From: Pseudomonadota bacterium
GTDB lineage: Bacteria; Vulcanimicrobiota; Xenobia; RGZZ01
Length of the DNA: 35,520 nt
Direction of reading: 5' to 3'
Assembly (NCBI GenBank): GCA_010028905.1
Contig: RGZZ01000008.1
Location: 1 to 35,520 of the forward strand
A program made the translations under genes and the position numbers. This document shows positions 9,401 to 13,700 of this stretch, piece after piece. The notes under the pieces were generated by a model. The model made no database searches. It saw nothing but the letters and a program-made list of their open reading frames with translations, and was not told the origin of the DNA. Each line of letters starts with the position of its first letter. Position 1 is the first letter of the stretch.

Positions 9401-11577
9401 CTCTCGTTCACGTACACCGAGCGGCCAGCCGCATCAGACTTGATCCAGAGATAGGGCGTGTTCACCTGCACCGACGACCCGTTGCTGCCGATGTCGTAGT
9501 TCACGGCCTCAAGCGAGACGCCGTGCGACGCGGTGATGGTGCCGCCCCCATTGACGATGCTCCCGTTGTTGGCCTGGGCGGTGAGGTCGCTGACGGTGTA
9601 GTTCCCCACCGTGATGTTGCCGTTGGTCGAGACGAGGTTTGCCGTTGTGGCGGTGACCGTGCCCGCTCCCGTGATGGCGCCCGATGTCGCGTTCAGGGTG
9701 TGGGCGTAGAAGGTGCCGAGATTGATGGTGTTCGCCGTGACGTTGGTGAGGCTGACATCGGTGCCGAGCCAGCCCGAGGTCGACGTCGAAGCCGTGGCGC
9801 CGTTGCCGTGCATCGTGAGGTACTGATTGGTGCTGCTGGTGTAGCCCCGCAGGTAGACGTCTTGACCGGTCCCGGTGAGGTTGACCGCCACGTTCGTGGG
9901 GAGCGAGCCGTAGCCGCTCGTTCCCGACACCGTCATGGGCGATCCAGAAGATCCCACCTGCGTGCTGTAGGTACCGTTGACCGTAAGGCTATCGGTACGA
10001 AGGTTCGGGACGCTGCCGCCGTCCCCACCCGTGGTGAGCGACCCTTGCGTGTTCAAGACGATTCCCTGGGGTGCATCGAGCCCGGAGTTGTATCCCACGG
10101 CCATGTTCACCAGGTTGGCCGTGATGGTTCCCACACCAGAGGTGTGGATGCGCATGGAGTAATCGCCGTTGGTGTACTGGCCGTAATACCAAGAGCCTCC
10201 GCTGTAGTCGCTCTGACTCGAGAGATACAGGTTGTTGGCCGAGATGTTCAGGCTCACGTTCGGGTAGAGGTTGATGTCATGGTCGGTGGTGTGGTAGTAG
10301 CTGGAGTAGCCGCCATAGGTGTAGTGGCGCACGTCGAACTCGACGGTGTCTCCCGCGATGTACACGGTGCCGGCGGTCACGCCCTCGATGCTTTCGACGG
10401 TCTGGTAGCTGTAGCTCGAATAGGGGTTGTCGTTGCTGCTCACGATGTAGAGCACCGTCGGGTCGACCAGCCAGGTTCCCCCCGTGCCCGGCTGCACGCC
10501 CCCTTCGAGCTGCACCCGGCTGCCCGAGGTCTCGATGAAGCCCCCCTTGCCCCCGGGCCCGGGCAGCGTGGTCATCTGCGAGCCCTGGCGGGTGACCAGC
10601 GTTCCATCGGAGTCGATCTTGATGCTGCCGCCGTTCGACCCCGCACCCGATCCGTTGGCGCTGAGAACCGAGCTCGGCCCTGTCACCGTGGCTTGTGTCG
10701 AGTGCACGTCGATGGCGCCAGCGTTGGAACCCCCAAGCCCGTCAACACGAATGATCCCGTTGTTCACCGCCACACCGGACGCACCCACGAGCGACACGGT
10801 GCCATCCGGATTGGCTGCCATGCTGCCGGCCTCGACCACGCTGTGATTGGTGATCACCTGCGACAGCAGCGTGCTCAGCGCAGCCTGGGGAACCACCACC
10901 GTGCCGGGCTTGCCTGTCATCCCAGGCATCGACCAGTTGATGAGGTTTCTGCCGTCGAAGTTGAGCGTGATCTTCTCGCCCGCCCCGAGCACGACCTTGC
11001 CCAGGTTGCAGACGATGAGGCCCTCGTTCGAGACCAGGGGAGCGGTGAGAACCGCGTATCCCCCGTCGGTGACCGTGATGGTGCCCTGGTTCACCACGGA
11101 CGCGAGCTTTGCATTGGGATCTTGCGACAGGTTGTATCGCCCCGCGAGGAAATCAGAGTCAGACATCTTCAATGTCGAGACGAGCAGGCCGGCGGTGTTC
11201 ACCACTGAGGTCGGGGTGAAGAGCACGCCGTTCGGATTGAGCAGGAACACCTGACCCGTGGCGCTCAGCTGCCCTCTGATGATCGACGGATCGCCCCCCG
11301 TCACGCGGTTCAAGATGATGCTCAGCTGACCCGGCTGGAGGATGCGCACCGCCTCGTTGGGATTGATGCTGAACGAGCGCCAGTCGATGATGGCGCGACT
11401 GGTGAGCTGCTCGATGGTGGTCACATTCGGACCGGGCTTGACCACCACGTTGCCGTGCTTGACCGTTGGATCGGTGGGACTGGCTGCAGACGGCAAGACA
11501 AGTGCCGCGAAGAGCCCTCCCACGGCGACCAGCGCCCGGATGTGCTTCACTGCTCGGGTTGCGATGCGAAATGCCAT
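1..11577 (-). CDS. TpsA-type filamentous haemagglutinin-like exoprotein, C-terminus beyond window
   Basis: This is the secreted partner of a two-partner secretion (type Vb) pair. I read the frame on the minus strand as open from ATG 11577 to base 1, giving 3,859 codons without a stop. GAGGAG at 11584-11589 sits 6 nt before the ATG. Residues 1-33 look like a long Sec signal peptide ending PSAAS. Residues about 40-270 match the TPS/haemagglutination domain, with IDWRSFSINPN near 64-74, RVTGGDPS at 91-98 and NPNGVLF at 114-120. A GGFIETSG stretch (346-353) and GTWLVDP (367-373) follow, both typical of large haemagglutinins. The remainder is rich in Gly, Asn, Thr, Ser and Val, with short alternating strands, as expected of a beta-helix shaft. 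Residues from about 925 on form a tandem duplication with a unit of about 1,800 residues. Adhesion or surface display is likely from the family; the cargo or effector end is not visible. Confidence 0.93.
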   Translation of the reverse strand, partial: MAFRIATRAVKHIRALVAVGGLFAALVLPSAASPTDPTVKHGNVVVKPGPNVTTIEQLTSRAIIDWRSFSINPNEAVRILQPGQLSIILNRVTGGDPSIIRGQLSATGQVFLLNPNGVLFTPTSVVNTAGLLVSTLKMSDSDFLAGRYNLSQDPNAKLASVVNQGTITVTDGGYAVLTAPLVSNEGLIVCNLGKVVLGAGEKITLNFDGRNLINWSMPGMTGKPGTVVVPQAALSTLLSQVITNHSVVEAGSMAANPDGTVSLVGASGVAVNNGIIRVDGLGGSNAGAIDVHSTQATVTGPSSVLSANGSGAGSNGGSIKIDSDGTLVTRQGSQMTTLPGPGGKGGFIETSGSRVQLEGGVQPGTGGTWLVDPTVLYIVSSNDNPYSSYSYQTVESIEGVTAGTVYIAGDTVEFDVRHYTYGGYSSYYHTTDHDINLYPNVSLNISANNLYLSSQSDYSGGSWYYGQYTNGDYSMRIHTSGVGTITANLVNMAVGYNSGLDAPQGIVLNTQGSLTTGGDGGSVPNLRTDSLTVNGTYSTQVGSSGSPMTVSGTSGYGSLPTNVAVNLTGTGQDVYLRGYTSSTNQYLTMHGNGATASTSTSGWLGTDVSLTNVTANTINLGTFYAHTLNATSGAITGAGTVTATTANLVSTNGNITVGNYTVSDLTAQANNGSIVNGGGTITASHGVSLEAVNYDIGSNGSSVQVNTPYLWIKSDAAGRSVYVNESISPTYMNITTNNGRVDISGAPTVGYTPSTLTGSTGGAMVLFTDTSNATVTLGNITATTGGEWNITSVGGSIERSGTVGVPTVLLTTETSGAHIGTSGNPIVINGAVNHTLSVTSNDGSVYIKDSVSNDQITQTTGSGVLNLNLTPGASSSWFGNLDLGLINTGTSNLRLNGIATAANPIHAIYLSDASANISSLLGSASTVDIFATASTTLIGQNIGTNAHPILVQTAGVLAADALQVSGNLYLDDTTKPSNLYLVTHSGTVNANWGANNSRADYVHLSGGLLTGRANQESSQTAENVYLTDATGNVTFDNSAGIGYQANGGIFFLRTLNGSIEGGSGAYADASLTNGTLYLEAVKGSHAGSGSIGDTAAVKLTDATMHVNAYTVSGASAATDGIHLQMLGDAAHIDQIYAGASVSEPSYWYLPGSDGFIPVNDNFYTDVGYSAGFHLPASPTPTWGVVTLSAVSANPNQSAGSVDITGNGQMVLHDVVAGTGLAGDGNISVTSTGGKDVLLVGDPNQFGATGTGGLTALSDSVSITVHGGDVLNASATAANPQVTALNLDLYLLNPGSVGQNPNGGGGVPMLVTSVTNVGATINDGGMYLHNLNATNWGYATNHEIAVSSSSPTTDTVILVSDGTAYARAVTSNTNISLFTNGTSDIQLGNVSATNTAVGANTAAVIAGGNVTNNLGAGAALGNYNVSAVNVVLRADAFNTHAGTGAYHIGAAETSSADVSHPIYINATNLATTNDSGPTYVRTAGAINVTGVSYTSNAGNTTAGATVTVNGMTSPQNMAGTSGDVFLRTETGDVNIFQTLTGTNVCIFAGTPTVGAPGNNGNIVDQRANGVSYDVNASSFAVLSAAAGTQTGSGNVGTVGAPIYIHAPYLAGLADTAFSLTDDMSLTTGAYCNITGVTSTTNDVAIQMTNGANLTVGAYIRALAGGRTVSLDASSTNGGGTAGQITGSAGFQGRNTWDDYVQADNIVMWGASVGGSGSVYVQGSGANPYHVSAGSSTNTLSSLIDVVGLAGNMQIIDTNPNTTQAVTTIDVFGNSGKVVTIRGGTVCYSSAGTLEDVALISGPSGNNIGLQSGGTLILDQLLGGANTNVVSLNAGNVTIHTGYVINNAGITLQDNVTDNIHPDLITATTGVIRATGSIAASRVDANALHLMVSNLAALSLGGNVSIQVDESVTTTAAAILCSPYTVTGVGGSNVCLAVPTGSLTVAADVYTTTSTVGNTAVYASGDVTLHGASIRGGTNTGYEASVDAGGAIKEGTGGRVVGHDVVLHAVGNVGATTSTSTSLNISAARVAATSDTGNISVVDVDESGINGGLTLTPSLATLDTRGCGGVAPLGLVGLTANGDVYAATYGSMSVAQAPIVGSGHSIGLEAQGNITLEAGQIVGINANNTDVSVVTLAAGMPFTSGSTTATIIDHTGSSAGTPVVVASGDIALVAHGYDEYHYYGNIWRGTDLSLTISAPNVAAYGSGKLNLWNVRSFDVITRNTLFSGTQVQGIYGYGDICLTAPTSGNGQISLSGGNVTSGTGNVGIYADGNISVGSHTINAPGGVASIVSATAGVTEQTGGSINADTVVLNTFNPIGAAGAGNTVNIDASHLSATCTQGVIYVRNTRASGLTIDTHSTLDTSGCGGVSASAPIAGVYTQTNDAEVCVYTAGNLTVASHVYANGNVTLAAPAGNITLTNGGDVYTTNADRNVALYANGSVALNQNSVTAGATTGEASIVAATGNITATNTAPGGGTVSGSQVVLWGNTGVGDHTHSIYTSTPMLAAESTNANGSGATDGNGNYLTGNVYLYNTNTGSNLQVGSFNTLDVSGCGVAANATANNVLVNGIIADAHVVDLTTTGQLALTHPITAGTNAYVRVPNSTIVQQSTSRISAVNAYIVAGGDIGTSGYDGNNTNDTSLLTHVTRDLVIKSTGGRIFADNNASASRNNVITAGGNAYLTFLDQSSNPLLLTFTSNVLNLGANVILAGSTDVSHGTSLAYHNIAPAGASADITVNRFDLTGTDTYAVIASDSGDIKASGSNHISADVVTLTARNIGVSSVPIVTDVTNRLCLDSTLSGGSIYVTDQSRPADIVFTTTGGEIHATWGTGNYLNLVAGVLSGFANQEQALTAENVYLYNRSGDITFDNYGAYGGTLSVVALSGNINGGFHPGVADVTMSAGSTTGTVYLDAVRTGAGTGSIGNTRAVVFTGANTHVNAYTEGGASASDGINLVALGDMDHFDQIYAGGSFRDQRVMDFDNFSLTYGVCRLQAVSTDNERSAGSIAITGDGLLGLHDVVAGTNAANDGSVSVTSTNGGNVRLYGETGVNGTAGIVARADAVTISMQNGGSVLNYDLANHSTYADVTAHTLDITIANGTGSVGANPCAGAGNLLLATLVDQVGLSVADGGAYVHNLQAVAWGYANGHDINVHSNNPTTDAVVLISDGTATVRSITANTNISLFTNSNGDIKVGNITDTNTSAGANTVAVISNGSILNNLGAGNTGGNYNIVATNTILVADANRSSVNNGTVTIGNGETSSTDVTHPLYLNTSYLSTYNASGGTYIRNAQGVEVVSQSYTDQACSTQTVNGMTSPTSSADWSTDYYRPWYGDLMLRTESGNITISRTITAHNVTLVGDSIVHGSGTNTDVVASSTMLLDAVGIGGTVGTAPHQLVTDAAHMAIKSDSLVNVHNLSATTVGTYDNTEHNGNGTYNYPATVTLTGIETNGAVCLLNDGSVSIDSHIVSAGDDVGVQTTAGNIYLNSNVSATTAGNTVSLDASAGGGNIANPGNSTGAYVQADHIILWGANVGDVNQNNGVTRAPIYVQGSGANPFTVSAGSSTNLVNTLVDVVGLSGNMDITSNGVSTIDCGAGSHAVTLQGWQVCYQSAGTLHDVDLINGNGPNNNRIALEAGGNITLDQVLGTSSAGHQTSLVSVHAGTENGGPGGTIVNNGVSGDQIVSTTAVLETHGNLSIRLQAQNLAATSNSGNLQVRNDSGFTVVQQDLLCSGGTVYGVSGANVCLVATTGGITLNQNVFTTTPTTGNTAVYAPGNISLNQYTIAGGTGSGSTASVQSGGVITATSGAVVGRNVVLSAQGDISSSTNTGGLLNISAANVAAQSATGGIGLYDRDAGGLNTGLTLTTLTVL
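3400..8800 (-). repeat. Giant internal repeat of tpsA, copy 1 (about 5.4 kb)
   Basis: This is the first copy of a diverged tandem repeat inside tpsA, at roughly residues 925-2725. Anchors that recur in copy 2 include LISDG/LVSDG with NISLFTN (near 7450-7510 and 2045-2105), LHDVVAG (near 7935 and 2535), QGSGANP and VDVVGL (near 6400 and 970), and TAENVYL (near 8510 and 3025). Measured offsets are 5400, 5403, 5436 and 5484 bases, all multiples of three. Boundaries are approximate because the ends diverge. Confidence 0.8.
3921..5407 (-). repeat. LDTxGCG submodules in tpsA (three copies)
   Basis: Within repeat unit 1, a short submodule ending in LDTRGCGGV, LDTSGCGGV or LDVSGCGV occurs three times. 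The copies are encoded near 5375-5407, 4479-4509 and 3921-3948. Spacings are about 890 and 555 bases. Each copy is followed by a similar run of short Gly/Ala/Asn-rich strands. This suggests that the large unit itself grew from smaller duplications. It is one of few places in this shaft protein where Cys recurs at a fixed position. Confidence 0.6.
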
Positions 11578-11645
11578 GGCGATCTCCTCGAGTGCCCGCT
11601 GGACGCGCGGCCGAAAGGTCGCACTTCCAGCAATCCATATGGGGA

Positions 11646-11670
11646 GAGATCGGCCTTTTCGGCCGATCTC
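11646..11670 (-). promoter_or_regulatory. Intercistronic stem-loop between tpsB and tpsA
   Basis: A perfect 10-bp inverted repeat (GAGATCGGCC / GGCCGATCTC) with a 5-nt loop starts directly after the tpsB stop codon. It is followed by about 70 nt before tpsA. No T-tract follows, so it is not a classical strong terminator. It could attenuate read-through into tpsA or protect the upstream tpsB mRNA, which would help balance two products needed in different amounts. That role is inference. Confidence 0.7.
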
Positions 11671-13266
11671 CTAGAAATCGTTGGAGAAGAAGATGTAGGG
11701 CACCAGATGGCGCCCCTGGGTGCGGGTCAGGAAGTTGTTGCCGATGGGGTAGCCGAGGTCGAAGTTGAGGGTCATGTCCTTGGTCGGGTTCAGGCGAAAG
11801 CCGAGCCCGGCGCCAGTGAGGTCGATGCTGGGAATGCTTCCCGGCGGCGCGCGCAGCTGCCAGGCTGCGCCGTGGTCGACAAATGCGGTGATGGCCAGGG
11901 TCTCCGGATGCTCCGCGATGGGCATGTAGCGGAACTCGGCGTTCACGTTGTATCCGGAGTCACCGAGATAGGAGGCCTGGAAGTAGCCGCGCACCGTGTC
12001 AACGCCGCCCAGGCCGTACTGGTTTGCGGTGGGCAGGCGCTGGGTAGAGATCTGTGTGCTGCCCCGCAGCAGCAGCAGGGAGTGCTGGCCCAGGCGCTGC
12101 ACACGCGCCAGGTCCGCAAGCCACACATCGAAACCGCCACCCGCGGCGTTCGTCGACCGCGGGTCGTTCGTGCGCATGCCGCCTACCCAGAGGCCCAGAT
12201 CCTGAATGAGTCGCACGCCACCGATCCAGCGACCATCGCTGTCGGTGTGCGCCGTTGTGAAGCCCACCTGCACAGCGCGGAGATAGTCCCGGCTGTTCTC
12301 GATGCCGAACAGCGAGTTGTGGATGTTCTGCACCAGGAAACCGGCCTGGAGGTCGAGGTCGTGCTGAGGCTCGCGGATGAACGGGTGTGAGATCTGCAGC
12401 CCGTACACCGCGGCGGTGCCACGGATGTCGAGGGCCTGGAGCTCCTGTCCCACCGCGAAGGCGGCATTGCTGTAGGAAGCGACGAGCTTCGTCCCGTCAT
12501 AGCCCAGCGGATGGGTGTAGGCGACCACCCCGGTGAACACGCCCTGGGCCGCCAGGCTCTGGAACCCGTGCATGACGAGCTCGTCGGCCGCGCCGGTGAG
12601 GTTCCCGAAATGCGCGGTGGCCCCGGGACGGTTGTAGCCGTTGAGACGGGCCCCATAGTTGTTGAAGTCGACACCGAACCCCATCGGGTTGTGATCTTCA
12701 ACGTTCAGGGTGACATCAACCGTCTCCGGCTTCTCCCCCGGCTCGATCACCGTGCTGGCCTTCATGCCACGCAGCTCGTTGACGAGCAGCACCGCCCGTT
12801 CGAACTTCTCCCGGCGCGGATACGGATCCCGCAGCGCGTCATCGAAGTAGTGGCGCAGCAGCGGGGAGGCGTAGTTCTTGTTGCCCGCGACCTTGAATGT
12901 GCCGAGCTTGTTCTGCACCACGTAGAGGCGAACGATGCCGTCCGCGCCGATGCGCTGCTGCGGCACGAGCACCCGAACCGTGAACCAGCCGTGATCGAGG
13001 TAGGCGCGGGTCAGCGCGTCCGCCACGCCGCGAATGCCCTGGAACGTGAGCGCCTTGCCCTTGTACGGGGAGAGCACGCGATCGACGTCGCGCGCATCGA
13101 GCAACGTGTTGCCCTCGACTGTGAAAGCCGTGACGGTGATCCTGGCCGTAGCATCTGTTCCGCCGGCAACCGCGATGCGACTGAGAAGCAGAACGGCAAA
13201 CACAATGACAGACAGGCATCGCTGCAGCAACCCCAGCCTGACGATTGCACGCTCGCCGTGCGACAT
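11671..13266 (-). CDS. TpsB outer-membrane transporter (ShlB/FhaC family)
   Basis: This Omp85-superfamily pore exports the neighbouring TpsA across the outer membrane. I choose ATG 13266 (531 residues) because an ideal AAGGAGG lies at 13271-13277; an upstream in-frame start lacks this. A signal peptide (CLSVIVFAVLLLSRIAVAG) is followed by a POTRA-type region, with FTVEGNTL and then YLDHGWFTVRVLVPQQ. A second POTRA stretch (FKVAGNKNY) and a beta-barrel follow. The conserved VRGY motif of the barrel loop is at residues 425-428, inside GLGGVDTVRGY. The protein ends in alternating aromatic residues with a terminal Phe (IFFSNDF), as expected of a barrel insertion signal. Length fits the family (about 550-600). 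It is first in the operon, with tpsA starting 93 bases after its stop. Confidence 0.95.
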   Translation of the reverse strand: MSHGERAIVRLGLLQRCLSVIVFAVLLLSRIAVAGGTDATARITVTAFTVEGNTLLDARDVDRVLSPYKGKALTFQGIRGVADALTRAYLDHGWFTVRVLVPQQRIGADGIVRLYVVQNKLGTFKVAGNKNYASPLLRHYFDDALRDPYPRREKFERAVLLVNELRGMKASTVIEPGEKPETVDVTLNVEDHNPMGFGVDFNNYGARLNGYNRPGATAHFGNLTGAADELVMHGFQSLAAQGVFTGVVAYTHPLGYDGTKLVASYSNAAFAVGQELQALDIRGTAAVYGLQISHPFIREPQHDLDLQAGFLVQNIHNSLFGIENSRDYLRAVQVGFTTAHTDSDGRWIGGVRLIQDLGLWVGGMRTNDPRSTNAAGGGFDVWLADLARVQRLGQHSLLLLRGSTQISTQRLPTANQYGLGGVDTVRGYFQASYLGDSGYNVNAEFRYMPIAEHPETLAITAFVDHGAAWQLRAPPGSIPSIDLTGAGLGFRLNPTKDMTLNFDLGYPIGNNFLTRTQGRHLVPYIFFSNDF

Positions 13267-13431
13267 GTCCCCTCCTTCAACGCAAGAAGACCAGGCCACG
13301 CACGATCCGTGCACGACCCGGCATTTCCTGTCTCTCCCTACGGCGCACGCCTGAGGGCCCGAGCGCGGTTCCCCGAACAGGAACTACGAGCACCGCAGTC
13401 CGGCTTGTGCGCATAAAGCGCTGATGACACC

Positions 13432-13460
13432 ATAATAGTTCAAGATGTCGGGCGCGTCAA
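13432..13460 (-). promoter_or_regulatory. Sigma70-type promoter for the tpsB-tpsA operon
   Basis: On the minus strand TTGACG (13460-13455) and TATTAT (13437-13432) are separated by exactly 17 bp. This is the closest match to the bacterial housekeeping consensus I found in the window. It would leave a leader of roughly 160 nt before the tpsB ATG. The surrounding stretch is noticeably more AT-rich than the flanking coding sequence. Confidence 0.75.
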
Positions 13461-13476
13461 ACCGAGGTGACGCGCC
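13451..13476. promoter_or_regulatory. Perfect inverted repeat overlapping the tpsB -35 box (candidate operator)
   Basis: GGCGCGTCA (13451-13459) and TGACGCGCC (13468-13476) form a perfect 9-bp inverted repeat with an 8-bp spacer. The left arm contains five of the six bases of the -35 hexamer. Placement over the -35 element is what one expects of a dimeric repressor or activator site. The regulator is not encoded in an obvious way nearby. Confidence 0.6.
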
Positions 13477-13598
13477 GATGGTCGGCGGTGCAAGGCGGGG
13501 CCGAAAGGAGGGGCCACGGGGGACGGACTTCAGAATCGCAAGCACTCGCTGGACAGGAAACTGCGCACTCCAACAGCCGTCGTGACCCATCAGACGCC

Positions 13599-13651
13599 GT
13601 AGTAGAAGCCCATTTGGGCTTATATCGTGTAGTAGAAGCCCATTTGGGCTT
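13599..13651. repeat. Two tandem 23-bp repeats, each with a 16-bp inverted repeat
   Basis: An identical 23-bp sequence occurs at 13599-13621 and 13629-13651 (period 30). Each copy contains AAGCCCATTTGGGCTT, which folds as a 6-7-bp hairpin. The pair lies about 50 bases after the stop of the heptad-repeat gene and upstream of the tpsB promoter. It could act as a double transcription-end or insulating element, or be part of a dispersed repeat family. No T-tract follows on either strand, so terminator function is uncertain. Confidence 0.8.
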
Positions 13652-13659
13652 GTAATCGC

Positions 13660-13678
13660 GGGAGGGACCGCGGGAGGG
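13660..13678 (+). other. G-quadruplex motif
   Basis: GGGAGGGACCGCGGGAGGG fits the canonical four-run G3 pattern with loops of 1, 5 and 1 nt. It lies on the plus strand, so it is C-rich in the transcript of the flanking minus-strand genes. It arises from a 12-bp tandem repeat (CGCGGGAGGGA twice). Any function is unproven. Confidence 0.6.
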
Positions 13679-13700
13679 AGTGCCCCCCTCCGCTACCGCT

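Larger units (their letters stand above)
13267..13700. other. Intergenic region upstream of tpsB
   Basis: This is a 434-base non-coding stretch. Besides the promoter, inverted repeat, tandem hairpins and G-run motif listed separately, I see no convincing gene. The short open frames here have no ribosome-binding site or recognisable product. Confidence 0.7.

Noticed and set aside
5917-11208. 1,763-codon open frame on the plus strand, with others at 2542-4590, 5041-5889 and 430-1383
   Set aside because: They are codon-aligned mirrors of tpsA on the minus strand. Their His/Val/Gly/Arg-rich translations are reverse complements of tpsA codons, and they have no recognisable domains. The minus frame has a signal peptide, a TPS domain and a ribosome-binding site.
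11159-11638. 159-codon minus-strand open frame covering the tpsA start
   Set aside because: It is in a different frame from the TPS domain, is Arg/Ser/His-rich and has no domain. The tpsA frame explains the sequence.
13599-13651. Possible start of a CRISPR array
   Set aside because: There are only two 23-bp repeats with a 7-bp gap. Spacers would be far too short and no cas gene is present.
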